A stretch of 64,000 nt of DNA from Trichoplax sp. H2 (taxonomy: Eukaryota; Placozoa; Uniplacotomia; Trichoplacea): positions 1 through 64,000 of the forward strand of contig NOWV01000239.1 of the NCBI GenBank assembly GCA_003344405.1, written 5' to 3'. Below, piece by piece: positions 23,801 through 38,800 of the stretch. The translations under genes were made by a program, and so were the position numbers. The notes under the pieces were generated by a model. That model did no database searches. It was not told the origin of the DNA and saw only the letters and a program-made list of their open reading frames with translations. Positions within the stretch are counted from its first letter, which is position 1, and each line of letters opens with the position of its first letter.

Positions 23801-26800
23801 TTTGAGAAGACGCCTTTACAAAGCAAAAATTAATAGAAGCATCTTATTGCTACGATAAAAATAGTTTTAATTACGAATTTTCTGAGACATACGCTAGAAT
23901 AGCAGTTTAACAAAAAGGATATTATCAAGACTAGAGGATTGCTGTATTAAAAGAAGAATGGATAAAATGGATGTTATACTTACTAAAGTATTTGTACGAA
24001 AGTAATTAAGGAATTATTGAATATGTTATAAAGATAAATGAAACTAAGTGGCTAATATTTTTTAACAGCCCGAAAGATGATTTAGGTATCATGTTACACA
24101 AAGCTACTTTCAAGCAGATTCATTTCTTCTTAATATTATCTAGTGGGCTTCTTTGTTATAGGATATTTAACAAATTGTATGCCTTTAGATAATAATTGCA
24201 ATAGTGTTGGTTTAAGATATGTCGGATTAATGGTAGTAATCAAATTAAATCTGTATTATTTTGTCAAAATAATATCTTACTGTGACAAAGTGTAGCTCCA
24301 TAAATTATAAATTAGGCAATAATAATTAATTAACCCGGTTGTCTACCATTTTGGTAGACAACCATGGAGCACTAGTACTGGTTGTTTACAATTATTATAA
24401 ATGGAGCAATCAACAAAGATTTAATTATATGTAGCTAGATATAATATCGTTTAATATAGGATTAGCTTATGGGAGCGCACTGCTCCAATAATTAATTACT
24501 CATATTGGTGCTGAGGTCAGACTCGCTGATTGGCACCATAATTGGTTGTTTTTCATTAGTGTTTTTTACTATACAAGCTCATACTAAGTCATGTTAATTG
24601 TCTGGGAGTAACTCCCTATAGTAACGTATACAATTTGTAGAAGGAGCAATTTACTAGTATGCCCCACAAATGAGTGAGGATGGTATAAAAGACCGAGCGA
24701 ATTGCCATTCGCCGGCAGTAGTCGCTCCGGGCTAGGATAAACTAGTAGAGACTAGAAATCAGATGACTGGTGAATAAAAAGTGCTAGTGGTTTGAAAGAA
24801 ACCTGAGTAGTTGTGTGACTGTGAGGAAAGAGTTAGTTTTCCCTTAGAAGAAGACTTCCAAGTTAGTGGAAGACATACATAATTACTATAGCACCTGACA
24901 TAACCAAATCACAAGTGGGATTTGTGACACTTACTAAAAGATCAGGCGACAATAATATGAACTATATTTATCATATCATAAGATTAAATGCTAATAATGA
25001 TTTCCACTTACAAAGTTTTTAATTCATTCAATTTTTGAAATACAGTTTCATTTATTGAAGTTATCTTGTTGTACGATAGACTTCTAAAAAGTAAATAGAA
25101 CATTTTATGACGCAGAAATTTTATCAGATCTTAAATATGAATTTTTAAGATTAGCTAGTGCAGGTATAATGTTTTATTCATGTTATAATGACTTACAGAA
25201 CTGACAAAGTCGTACGAGCATTCATGAAATACGGCTCAGAAAGTAATTCAATATTGTTGTTGGGTAAGTACCTTTAAATTTAAGAAAATACATATTCATA
25301 TCTCTAGACCAAGATAATACATTTTGCCATTTTGAATTAGTGTTATATTATAAAATTTAGCCAATTACAACATCTACATTGAAAGATAAAGTATTGATTT
25401 GTAGTTTGATTATAAGCCAAGATCTGATTATAATGAATGAAGTCTTTCGTCGATATGGTAAATGCAAAGTAAGTGTAGCATAGTATCCTACGGCTGAATC
25501 ACATCACTTAAATCTAGAATAACGCCGTTAAAATAGAATTTGTTGTTATTTTAAGTAATTTGATGGTATTAACTTCAGAACCATAAATTATAAAGAATAT
25601 TTGTGTCCAGCAATTGCAATTTCTATTAGAGCAAAAACGAAATAATTCCGACAAACATCATTCGTACGAACAATTACTAGCTTTTTAGCGTAATTGCTAG
25701 CAGATATAGACTCTTATTACTAAAACCTAACCGAAATATTATTCAGAGAAACACTTGGTTATGTATGCATAGAATAATCAGTTTAAACAGAGAATGATGT
25801 TGAATATGTAGATATCAACTTAGATATTTTTCAGCACTACAATGCCGTACTATCCATATTACCACTCCGGTAAAATACGAGTTTTAATATTTATCTTCCT
25901 AGATTCACTAATTAAAGCAAAGCCTTTAAGTGCATTATCAATTTTATCAATGTTGCAAGAGCAAATAATCGCTTATTCTAATAAGTTTTAGGTTATATTA
26001 ATATAACCCATAAGATCTCTAATTACGGGAAGCAACATCATCCTGGCTTAACAGTTCTAAATTTAAAGTAATATTTTAATAATTGGTTTGTAATCTTTTC
26101 TACATTAAGTGTTTGTAATAGAGTGATTAAAAATCAATGATTACGATGCCTGTCGTTATAAGATAAGTTTTAAGGTATATCAGACACTGTCTGTTAGGTT
26201 TAGAAGATTAAACGCCAGAAAATAAGTAAACATACAAATGCTGCAAGTGAGTCAGATTGGCAAAATCTTCTGATTGTAAAAATTTGATATTATTTATTCC
26301 AAGGTACCTGTATGCAAAAGGAAACAAAATATTATCTATTATCCACCTTTTAGATAAAATACAATATTGAGTATTTATTCTGGGATACGTTATTTCAGCT
26401 CAGTTATTAATGATTTATTGTGATCGAAATATTTCATAATTTCACTAAGTAAAATCTTGGAAAGCGCTTTCAAAATCTTCTTTATAACTATAACATGGAA
26501 ATTATGGTACTTTGTTGATAGATACGTAAGTGACAGAGGTACAAGCTTAAAGCCCTAAAACATAGTAAGGGCAGATCTTTCCTCTGACTTGGGGGAAAAA
26601 GGGAAAATACAATAATTAATAATTGATTATGGCATAATAATATATGATGTGCTGCTATCGAAAGATTTTTCGTCAAACGCTATAATTTTTTCGTAAAATG
26701 GAAGTAGAAATATAAAATATTCTCTGTTACATCTAAAGGATATGGTTCTATAATCAATTAGCGACTAATAATTAAGGAGGAATAAACTAACTACGCTAGA

Positions 26801-29800
26801 CGCATTTTTAGAAAGTTAAGTGGCACAACTGGTAAAATGAACTCAAGTATTTTTGTTTCGATTATTTTATAATTTTTTTAATATTATTTATCATAATTTT
26901 AGCTATAAATATGTTATGATTACGAACAGCTGTCGTAGCTTTACTAAAGGCCGTATAAATTTGAGCTCTTCTAATTGGTTACCGCCCATGTTCCTAGAAT
27001 TATAAAATTGAAGACACGGTGATGCAATTTTGTCATAGCTCCTCTAAACGATTTGATATGGTCTATGGGCTATTCTTACTTCTAGTGTGTGATATAAATA
27101 TGCTTACAAAGATTTCAATTCCACAAGTGAATCTAACGCTTTCTCGTTAATTGATACTAGTCTGTTGTTTCTGAAAGACCTATTAAAATTGTCAGGTAGC
27201 ACTTTTATGTCTAAGATATCAAAAAAATGTTAAAGCCTGCAATCTAAACAACAGTTGTACTTCATATCTCATTGCATCAATTTTGCTAGTGCATTTGTAA
27301 TCTATACGAGTCAACATATTAGGTTTGTACATTTAGTGATTTTCACTATTCAACAGTGCCAATCTATGGACACTTTCACATTTAAATTAACTTACAATCT
27401 TTTCATGTAGTTTGGATAACGTAATGTTTTAAAAAAATCTTTATCCAACGTTCTGTATCTGTTCCAATCTAAAAAGCTGGTAAATTTGTTGATTTTTCAA
27501 TTTGATATTGTTTTTATCTGATTTTGTGACCAGGTTTTAAATTCCTTTATTGCAAAATACTTACAGTGATAATAAGGAGACAGTTTTAGAAAAGTTAAGA
27601 ACATAGGGTTCTTCCAATGCGTTGTATGATACATTTCTAATACCATTAATGAATGTAAGCTTAATTAAATTCAAAGTACTATATCAACTTATCTATATAA
27701 TAATTTTAATAATATGCTATTATTGAAATAATCAAATATAATATCATGTGCTTCAACCAGTTCCAATATTCGACGAATGAATATCTACTATCAGGCTTGC
27801 TCATGTAGTGGGATATAAAATAGCAAGGTATATAAACCAATGACTAGTAAACTTACAACATAGAGCAGTCATAAAAGTTTAAATCAGTTTGTGTTCGTAT
27901 AAGATTGCTAGATAAATCGCTAAAGGAAATTATATAAAATAAATTTAGTGTTAGATTTTCAGTAAACCTAACACAATTAATTCCTCAAGCTAGAAGTGTC
28001 CATGCACTGTAGCTCCAGTTTTATTTTGCATTGGGCAGAGATTAATAGCCAAGCTAATCATTTCTTAATGTTCAGAATTAGAATAAATAAAAAAGAGCTT
28101 ACATCTTATCAATCTTCTGGGATCCTGAGATGAAGTTTTTGCCACCAAGTCGATGTATGTTAGTCTTCGACAAGCCCCTATTGAAATTGAAATTATTATT
28201 GATAACATCAAGCAGCAGTCATGTCGATTAAGTATGGAATCCTAAATTCTAGCTTAAGTTCTTAATTCACAGTTTTTAAAGTTAAATGATGCGTATAAAA
28301 ATCTAATTTAATCGTTATAGTCAGACAATAAAATAGTATGCAAATATCACAAACCAGCTTCGTGACAAGGATAACGTAAAACAAATCTCTAAATTACTAT
28401 AGTCTTCCGGGATTCAGTATCCCTTAACTACCTCACAAGAATTTAGACGCCTTTGATTCTACGTTAAACTCAGCTAGACAATTGAGAACTGCTTTATTTA
28501 ACTATCTGACGGGCTTATATACCCTTCTACAGCAGCTAACATTCACAAGTCATCTTATAAAAATACTTAGGTGAGAACATCTACTAACTAGTTTTTCACA
28601 GTCGGACTACAATATATCCATTCACAGAATCATTTCAGTACACATTACAGCACAGCATTAAATTTACTGTAACACATTTATCATTAGAGTAATTCCTATT
28701 GTAAGTAACTAGTTGTAATATAATATCACTATATTATATTAACCAAATTTAGATAGCTATTTCTTCACGGTAGTTCGTACCGTGACACCAAAAAATAAAA
28801 GTTATAGTTCTAATTAATGATGGAGTTTATGGCCTTAGTACATTTAAGAAAGGTAAAGTAGCATATTATATTTCCAATAGCAACTTAGACAGTAGTGTAA
28901 GGCACATTTTAATCCTACTTCCATGATAGAAAAATTTCGCAAACTTAATATATTATAGCAGGGTGCTCGACTGGTATAAATAAAGATTATCGGTCTTAAT
29001 TAAGTTTATTCATTAGAGTACAGTTAGAAATGTATTTGAATTTTCTATTGAGTATATTAATGCTAGATTTATTCGCTAAATTACGTATTGGTCATTTTTA
29101 CTAAGATACATAAATCACAGCATTTTAATCGAATTTTTCAGAAAATTTATACGCGATGACACACATATTTTCTAATGGAATCTTGATTATTTTTGATTCA
29201 TTGTAGCTACGCTTATCAGCATGAAGGATAATGCAAAAAACATATTTATATGCTCGTCTGTTTAGCTTAAATATTGATAGAATATTGTATTAAAATGTAA
29301 CTAAGCATTGCTGTGATAGCTAATGAATCGGAAACAACACGATAACTGGAAGAAATGGGCCATTTAAAAGTGTGTATTTCTATCCCCCTTAATTAAATAC
29401 TATCAGTAAGGCGTAAAGGCCTTCTAGTTTATATTCGCCTGTAAATAGAGTATAAAGATATAAATCTACAAGATAGTATAATGAACATTATTTTAGAATT
29501 CTTCTTCAAAGTGTTTTATTATTTTAATAAGTATTCTAGCTTTAAAAATAACTTAATTTGGCTTAATTACAGTAGGTTTTACCCTAGCATTATAACAAAT
29601 AATAATCGCGACTCCTTTATTCGGGTTAGAACTTAAGCATATTCTTTAGAACAATTTTGATCAGAATATCACGATTTCAGATTGTAATTCATGCAATATA
29701 TTTAGTCAGTATCGTACAAATTCTCTAATTATGATAAAAACTTTCAGCCAATTTTGATTAGAAAATATAGTAGAATTAATATTCGTTATTCAATACAAGG

Positions 29801-32800
29801 TTAACCCAAATGTTTCAATCTGGGTCCCAATTTAAGATTGTTAGTCTGTCTTAGTTTTTTGCTATAGTTACATAATGTATATTATGAGAGACAGATCTCT
29901 CTACCGTAGAAAAGTACAATTCATGGATTTAGTAATATTGGGAATCTAGGATACAATTTATCCGATCATATGTGTTTAATTTCTAGTTTTATTAGGAATA
30001 CATTAGAATAGCAATTTGATAGTCTGATACCGCCAACTACTCTGCGTAGCATGTAAGAGGTGATGTAGTTAAGTAGAAAAGTAGTTCAAGTCTTAGTTCA
30101 AGATACTAAGTTTAGATTAGGATTTTCTTGAATTCGTGAGTAAATCGTATTTTAATTGGTATTCAGATTAGTTGAGGCAGTAATTCTGCCATTATTGTAA
30201 TTTTTATAAGTTTTTTGCTAAATTATAAATAAACTGGTGTTATCCCTTAATTTCTCTAGTGTTGAAATTCAATAGTTATCCGTTCTACTTAAACTTTTAC
30301 GTCCTTTATTTTTATAAAATTATGGCTGTATGAACATTTTACTTTGCTATCCTTTGTGGTTTAACAATATTTAAGATTAGAAGGTTACAAAGAGTATGAA
30401 TGCCAATCAATATTTGCTGATATCACTTACAAATTTTTTAAGCTCCTGTTTTCAGGAAAGCGTAAGCCAAGAAAATTTGATAAAGAATTTCCATCTAAGT
30501 ATCTATTAAACATGATTAAACTTTATAAATATCTATTGCTCAATTTTAAAAAATGTTCATTTTAATATCGTAACTTTATATGATATCGAGATAAATGGAC
30601 TCGATTAAGTTTTATGGTGGCATGTACACGATAGCAGTTTATTGCTATTAATTACATATAATTAGTCAATGGCTAAAGTTACTTCATTTAATCAGATACA
30701 AATTTTGCTTCGCTAGATATAGATCCACATTAGCTTGCAATTATACTTAAAGCGTTGATTTAATTTGTTATATAAGATATTTTCGTTTATTATTCTGGCT
30801 TAAAGATATCTCTGATCATCGTATCTTTAGATATATTACAAGATTTTAAATTAGTGGGAAAAATTAAGTCTATATACTCTAAACTATTAATTCAGCTTCA
30901 GTTACTAAGATTTATGGTTACAGTTTTTAATAAAGTGTTACAGCTAATGTTGAAATTTTTATGATGTATTTCTAAACATAACAGCCTATAGCAATAATTG
31001 CGCTTATTTAAATCATAAAGCTTTGGTAAAACATTTTATAGACGAATACTCACAGTTGTTCGATTGATTTAAGATCATGAAAAGCGTTTATATCGACAGA
31101 ATTGATCAAATTAGTTTTTAGTGACCTAGAAGATTTGTGTTAAAGCAGTTCATTCATAATTGATTATTATTGATACGTCTTGCAATGTATTCGTCATAAA
31201 CAATTTGGTGCTCATTATTTTTGATTTCTAAAAGAAAAAATCTTATATCACTAGAAAATTGCTTCAAAATATAAAAGATAAGTAAACTCGAGAAATCTGT
31301 TTGAAGTTAGTAAAAGTATCACATTTTTTAATTGCTGCAACACTTAGTATAAAAATATCTATAGCACCTGCATAATGAATTTGAACTACTACTACATAAT
31401 GCCATCGCCCTGAAAGTATTCTAGTACGAAGTAAGAATCAGTGACTACAGTAATGCTAATAGCAAATTAGAGTATTATGTAATAGTCGTTGCATATATCA
31501 TGTGATATAGTTTGAATTAATGGTAATCTCAGTTTTCAATAGGAATTTATAAAGACTGTATGCAAAAATAATATTGGATCAGTTTTGTCGTAACTATCGA
31601 TGATTGTACAATATTCTTTTTATAAATTTATTTAAATAGTAAAACACTCTGCTTTAGTCTTTCTATACGATACCGTATACCGCACCAATTACTAAATTAT
31701 GACAATAATTAGAAAATTAGGGAAAGAAATTTGCAAACGAGGCATATTTACTATTGGTCTTTAATTGTTCAAACAGAATGAAATGCTTTTAAATTGTATT
31801 ACTTACAAAAATTTTAGATTCATTAATTTGCTTTGATTCCCAAATTCAACTTTTCGAATTCTGTTTTCACTTAATGTTCTGATATTTCAGAAAAATAGTA
31901 ATAATTAAAAATACGGTCAATGACCTATCGCACTGCTATTTGAGATATTGTACCACTTGTAACTATCTTTCAGTGCCTAATTAGAGCGATATCTTATGAC
32001 TATTATGAGCAATATAGAAATAATTCAGTTTCGGTATAAACCTCATAAGCTTAACTGTTGCATTGATTCTAACTTTAATCTTAGATGCTCAAAATAACAG
32101 TTAAATGTTCTTCACTTTAAATTTAGTAGACCCTCAAAAGCAAATGAGGTATCGCTTAGTGTTCTCACCTGATTAAATTAAAATGCAAGAAAATAAACGT
32201 ATTAACAGCGGTTGCTGTCTTTCTATCCTAATTTGTTTAGTTAAGGTTACTGACTTCCTTAAATGACCTAGAATTGAGCCACTACCTTTTATTTGCTACT
32301 TATACTAGTTATTGCAACACATTTACATTCGTGCTTGTTACCGATTAGAGTACAATTAATTTAACAAACTATTCTTCATTGACAAGTACTTCTACCGCAG
32401 AGCTATAGATTACTCGTAATAATCAAGAAACGAATTTTGGTGATGATTTGCTATTACTGGTTTAGTTTAATCTTTATTATAAGAATATCTGTTTCAGTGT
32501 TTTGTTCGAATTGATTTCTATATTTATTACTGTTCCCACAAGTAAGATGTACGCTTTCCTGTCTAATACAATGCGATCTTAATACTGAACACATTTTCAT
32601 GATAACTATGCATCCTCGGAATATTTCTAATTCTTTTCAAGCACCTGGTAACTAGTATATTCTGCTAAATGAAATTTTAAGACGCGCTATTTACGGAATA
32701 TCAGCATTTATTTGTTTTTCTCTGGTTAGATAAGATAACTGTGCTTATTGTATTTCATTGATTCTGTGTAATGTACTGTAGATTTATTGAAGCGACTACT

Positions 32801-35800
32801 GTGGGTTTTGTCTTGAGTATGAAGTTTGCAGCATGTGTTTCTCGTTTTCGCTAGCTTAATGAAGTCACGTCAATTAATTACTAGGGTGTTATGGTATTAA
32901 CTTGACGTTACGACAGTTTAATAGTAGAGTAAAAGCTAATATGAAAAATATCCATATTTGTAGTGCTACGTAAGATAAGTAAATGCCCTAAGCTAACGTG
33001 GATATTATTTGCGATAGTTTATTACATATTTTATATTAATTTTTATTATGTGCAGTTAGTAGGAAGATAATTTAAGTTCTAACTAATGATAGTCTAATTA
33101 AACAACTGTTATGGAGCTTGTTCAATGTGGAATAATATTGACCTCTTACAATATAGCCAGACTATTACTATGCTTAGCAAAAGACGTAAAGTGCTTATTG
33201 CTATATCGATAATTAGAGCACGTATAATAAATACCAAGATGAGGGAGGCCAATTATTTATCGATGCCACCTTGGAGAGGTAATACGTAGCTGATGTGATA
33301 ATTAAGATTACGCAATAAGCTATACTAATGTAAAATAGCACCTAAATAGGCTATAAATATTAATGTTGTAAGATTTATAAAGTTACAATAATTATATTAT
33401 ATCGGGGAAAAAATAAGTCCTAGCACCAGCAATGACAGTGTACAGTCATAGAACTATATATAAACAGGAATATTTGAGTTAATTTGTGTGGTGAAAAGTT
33501 GTACATATGTCCACTCTAACAAAATTTCTAGCTTTATAGTACTTTGCTGTGTGCATTTAATGTTTAAGTCAGTAGTTACTTTCACTGTATGTTTCCTTAT
33601 TGAAGAGTATAAGTGGTGACATTTAGGGTTATTCAAGGTCTATTTATTTAATATTTTCAGAGCAATGCATTTCGTACTATATTTTATCCTGTAACTTTTC
33701 CTCTGAATATTACAAATCACGATTTGTGGCGACAACCTGGCATAAAACATGAATCTTGGTATACTCACTAGTTCTTAATGCAATCATGTTTATTACCACT
33801 TAAAAGGTAATGAATTCAATATGTAATTCTTCTTTGATAAGTACCTCTAAAGCTTAACTATAGATTATCTATTACCTAGCGTGAAAATTAAATTTCGATG
33901 CACTCACTAGTTCTGAAATAAATACGATTAATATTGTTCTCATCGTTTTCTACATGAAATTATTATGGTTTGATGAATATTAAGGTTAATTAATTTCAAG
34001 CTTATATAACTTTGATGTAATCCAATATTTAACCTTATTTCGTGTGGTGTTCTAAAGTACTACACGTATCTTACTTTGTAAAACGTCTCCATTAACTCTG
34101 CTTGAAATTTATAAAATAATGCGTTTGAAGCTACTATAGTTTCTACTTTAGTCTACTGCAAACTGATGTTTGCAACTTGGATCACCTTCAAGCTATTTAA
34201 AGGTTTACCCTTATGCTTATATATTAATAGCAACTGTTACAAGCTGACTAGCAGTATATTATAACCATAATCATCATAATATGTTTAAATACTACTATTA
34301 CATACGTACAAAGTTTGTAGGGAAGTTATATTAAAAAAGGGTGCCAGTTCAGAAATCATGTTATCTGTTAAGTTCCTATTTAAAGTGTATAGATGTATTT
34401 AATCCTTTTGACCTTTGACAAATGTAAAATAGGAATCTTAAATCATCATTCAAAATAAAATTAGAAATTTTCATTATCAATGAAAATTTAATTTTTAATA
34501 GTGAATCAATAATACTCACAGGATTAAAAGTTTGGAATAGCTTATCCAAACGCATTAATTAGACTAAGAAATAGGTATACTAAATGAAAAGCATATATTT
34601 TGATCTTACAAAATCTGTAGCGAATGCTGGTGCTTGAATGCAGTAGCAGAAATGTTGTTGATGTTATTTGAGTCCAAATTTCTGATTTTCCAGCAATTAA
34701 ACATAAATAAATGTCAGTTACGTGGCTATTATCAAGTATTCTTTCTTATTTATTAGTGAAATCCCTTTATTTAGGAATGTGATAATAAAATATGTAGCTC
34801 GCTTACGTTGGGGTTTAAATTTTTAGTATTGCACTGACTAATTATTTAATTACTGTCATACTAACAAAATTTGCAGTTTCGTTAAATTCTGAAAATCTTC
34901 AGCATTGATATTAGTGAGCTCATTCAGGTCCAAGTTTCTATGCAAGTTGCAAATAAAAATATTAACTGTAAGGTATTTGATAATTGTAAGAATATGAAAG
35001 ACAGTAAAATAAATAAGCGCATATTCCGAACACTGCATATAAGAAACAAACATCCCATTACATTACCTAGTGTGGAATCTATCGGAGAATTGAATTACTC
35101 TATCCCTATACTCGCAATACTAACGCATTCTAACTATTAATTTACTAATAATAATTTAATAAAAATAGTACACGTTTATTTTTTACTACATATCTTATCG
35201 TAAATATTTTTCATTTTTTATTTTTTACTAATCATTTCACTGTTGTATGCGATACGTTATCGCGTATTATATTCTAGAGGTTATATGTTGTTTTCTGGTT
35301 GTTTGTAAAGTTTTGATTCATGTAATTTCTGTAATATTCTATATCATTCTCTGCCAAATATTAATTACTGACTCAAGTTTCCTCAATACATAATTTTAAC
35401 GTATCCGAAACCTATATAAAGAACTGTATTCGGCCATATACATTAATTTAGCTTATGCTAGAATCTATATCTATTATTCTAGGTATACAGCTATACAGTA
35501 TTATTTAGGTTTATATTAGAATATCTTGATCTAGACTGACGTTATATAGTAATGTTTAACTCTTGGATAAATCCTAATACCGTTTATGTACGTTATTTCA
35601 AAAACAACTTTAAATTTACTTTACTCGCTATACATTTGGCCCAGATTGATGTCGATTTCTTTAATAATCAGCATAATTTAGGATATCGATCGATAGAAAC
35701 AAGCTTGGACCTACTGTATATACTTAATTGCAAGCGCTTTTAGCAGTATTTGAACTGAATAATTAAACAATAGCTGTAACATAAGTTAGATTTGCGTTTA

Positions 35801-38800
35801 TTAATTACAGCAGTCTTTAAAATTTTTAAGCTGCCAGATAATACAAAAAATAACGCTTTAAAAAAATGATTAATTTCTTGGATCGATGGGAATCATGCCT
35901 TTAGAACTTACAATTGAGTTAATTTCTGTAGGCATGCTAACGATGAATTTGAAACTTCCTGAATTGAGTTCTGAGTTAATTTTCTGAAAAATTTAAGTAA
36001 ATTCAATAGTAATATGACAGACTTTATCTTTCTATGTACGAAAAGAGTATTCATGACATTTACTTTTAAGCTAAATTTGTCTATTTTGCTATTTTACGCG
36101 ATGATTAGAAAAGCCGAGTAGTAAAAATTCTAAGTTAAAAATCGATACTTTTAAGCCATTACTATTATCGGAAGCGACTAATAAATTAATCTTACCACCT
36201 TCGTTCAATATGAAAATAAATATATTATCATGCTGCACTTACAGTATTTTCAAATTTTTTACTCCGCAGAAAGAATTTGGTAATATTGCCGAGATATTGT
36301 TGTAGCTGAGATCACTGTGAAAGTATGCAACCAAATTATATCAGAAATACCATTATTGTTAGTTCAATATCTGTATCACTATTTTCCTGGCATCGAAAAG
36401 GGAGATATTTATTACTTTTTATTATAGCTCACATCAGAACAGAGACTAAATTAAATTATGAGGAGTTTCATAATAAATGAATGAATGTTTTACATAGCTT
36501 ATACGAAGTTTGCGTAATCATATTTAGCAGGATGATTTTCTTAGAACTATCGTTGAAAATGTTTGTTTAACATATTTTAGTATTGAATTGCAGATTATGA
36601 GCTGTGTTTAATAGGACATGATGCAGAATAGCGTAATTTAATGGACTCATCATATGGCATATCTAATAGCTCACAACCATAGACTGTAATTAAAGATTCT
36701 ATATTATAGTACCGATTATCATATACAGAAAAGTGTTGAGTCGGTATTGATGGTAGAAGTAAAAGCAGACATGTAATTCATATATTAAGGTATGGATAGT
36801 TCATCCTATTTTGATGTTAGAAATCTAGTAGGTCCAGTACCAGAGAAAAAAACGTTCTTATTCACTATTCAACATCTACTTATATAGCGATAAAATTCGT
36901 AAGTTGCGCCAGGGTTTATAGGTGACGCATGCAATACGAGCAAACATCATAAGATCGTAGCGCAATACCTTAACAGTGCATATGTTACCCATGTACATAA
37001 TGTAATCTTAACATATGGCTAATTCGAAAAGAAAACTACATAAATACTTTAGCTATTACTGTAATAAATTGTGAAAGATCTGCAGTAGTAAAAGTTGCTA
37101 ATTACTACCTAAATAAGTGTAAAATAAGGCAGAGTCTTGCCGTTATAATTCTTGCTGTATTAGAGACTAAAAGTATATAAGCAGGCAACTTTGTGTTATT
37201 TAGCCATTCTTTTTTATAAATCTTTCTAGAAGCCTTTCTAATAGTTTTATCCGACTGAAGTAGAGCTATGAACAGGTTGCCTTTAGCTGTATAACCATTT
37301 AAACTATTCTAATTTTCTACAAATTTTGGAACTATGCGATCGTTTAAATTGTAGTTTGTGAAAATTTTTGTATTTTCTTCATTGTCTGAAAATGCAAATG
37401 AACAACCCATGGAAGACTATTGTTTAAACTAATTGCTACATATCGTCATAAATTGCAAGAAAATGCATCGACAATATTCAACTTGTATTTAATGCTAAGA
37501 TTTCAACATAATTCTTTGGATTGTCAAACTAAGGCTTTTGCATAAAATCAGCCTTTGATTCTTTGCTTAAAAGTAATTGTAAAGATTTCAACTAATAGTA
37601 CTAGTAGTATACGGCTAATAGGGTGAAATGGCGCTTTTGTATTATTTCTAGTATGTAACTGTGGTTAATATGATACTGTAGGGTGGTAATAGTTTACTTA
37701 CAGATTTCTTAGAGAGCTTAAACAAGCGAAGCTGACTTGTTCTATTGTATCAAGTCTGTTGCCTTGCATTATCCTAGTTGATGAATGTTTCATTACGGTT
37801 CAAGACCAAACTCAAACTGATGTTATCTATAGAAATTATTTTTACTAAATCTGTACTTACAGTGTCTGTAATCTTCTGGTGTCGCAAAATACCTTTGGTT
37901 CTATTCTCTTAATATTATTACCAGCCAATTGCCTTAATATATTTGATAAGATAACGCTTTCAGTATTGAAAATACGTTAGCTTTAGTCCTATTGCAAATA
38001 TTCTGAAGAATTGATTACTAAATTTTGGAATTTAATGTTCTTATACAGTAACAAAGACTAAAACGCTTTATCAAATTATTGTTAGCATTTGCTGCTAATA
38101 GGCTACTGTCACAAAACAGCTTTGCAACAAAATGAAGTAATTTACGATCAATAAGTCAATTCCTTGAACCACGTATCAAGGAACGATATCTGCACTTTCA
38201 GTAACACTTTTACTCTACTAGCAGACTACAAAAAGACTTAGACGCCTCGTATTTTACGTTAAATACTTAGTTTTAGAATTAACTTTATGATACGATATAC
38301 TGCATTTATATACTCTCCTCAATAGTTCCTGAGTCGTAGTTAGTACGATTAACTTTGGAATCATTCACTAAATTAGGCATTAATTTTAGCTACTGCTCTC
38401 TAATGCATACAACAGTATTTACGAACATAGACATGTGATGATTAGCACAGAATAGTCAGATTAAAGATTCATTTCTACCTTATTCTCTCTACAGAGCTAG
38501 CTTGTAATAATATTTTTACGGTATCAAAAATGCTTTCTTATATATTTAAATACTTTTAAAAATAATTGAATTAATCAAGCAGCCATTAGTAGTCTGTCAG
38601 AATATTTGACTTATAAATGCAAATGCACTAGATATATTGTACTTAATGCGGACTTCATGACTTCTTATGCTACATAGTGAAATAAACTGCTTAGATCAAT
38701 TATGAACTGAAAATGTATCGTAACTAATAGTCCTTGACGGTACTCACTTATTTCATTTTCTAGTTTATGAAACAGTTAGGACTTACAAATTTCTTAAGTT

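Noticed and set aside
25905-25980. LRR-like reading CNIDKIDNALKGFALI on the - strand
   Set aside because: Neither end gives phase 2-2 splice sites and neighbouring frames have stops; at most a dead exon.
33110-33733. Second LTR nested in 32887-33620, suggested by an ACAAC duplication
   Set aside because: The sequence across 33110 aligns with the interior of the 1354 LTR and the outer LTR's end lies at 33620, so the ACAAC pair is chance.
34515-34570. Possible extra LRR exon (RLDKLFQTFN) with a GTGAG donor on the - strand
   Set aside because: Every usable acceptor gives an in-frame stop.
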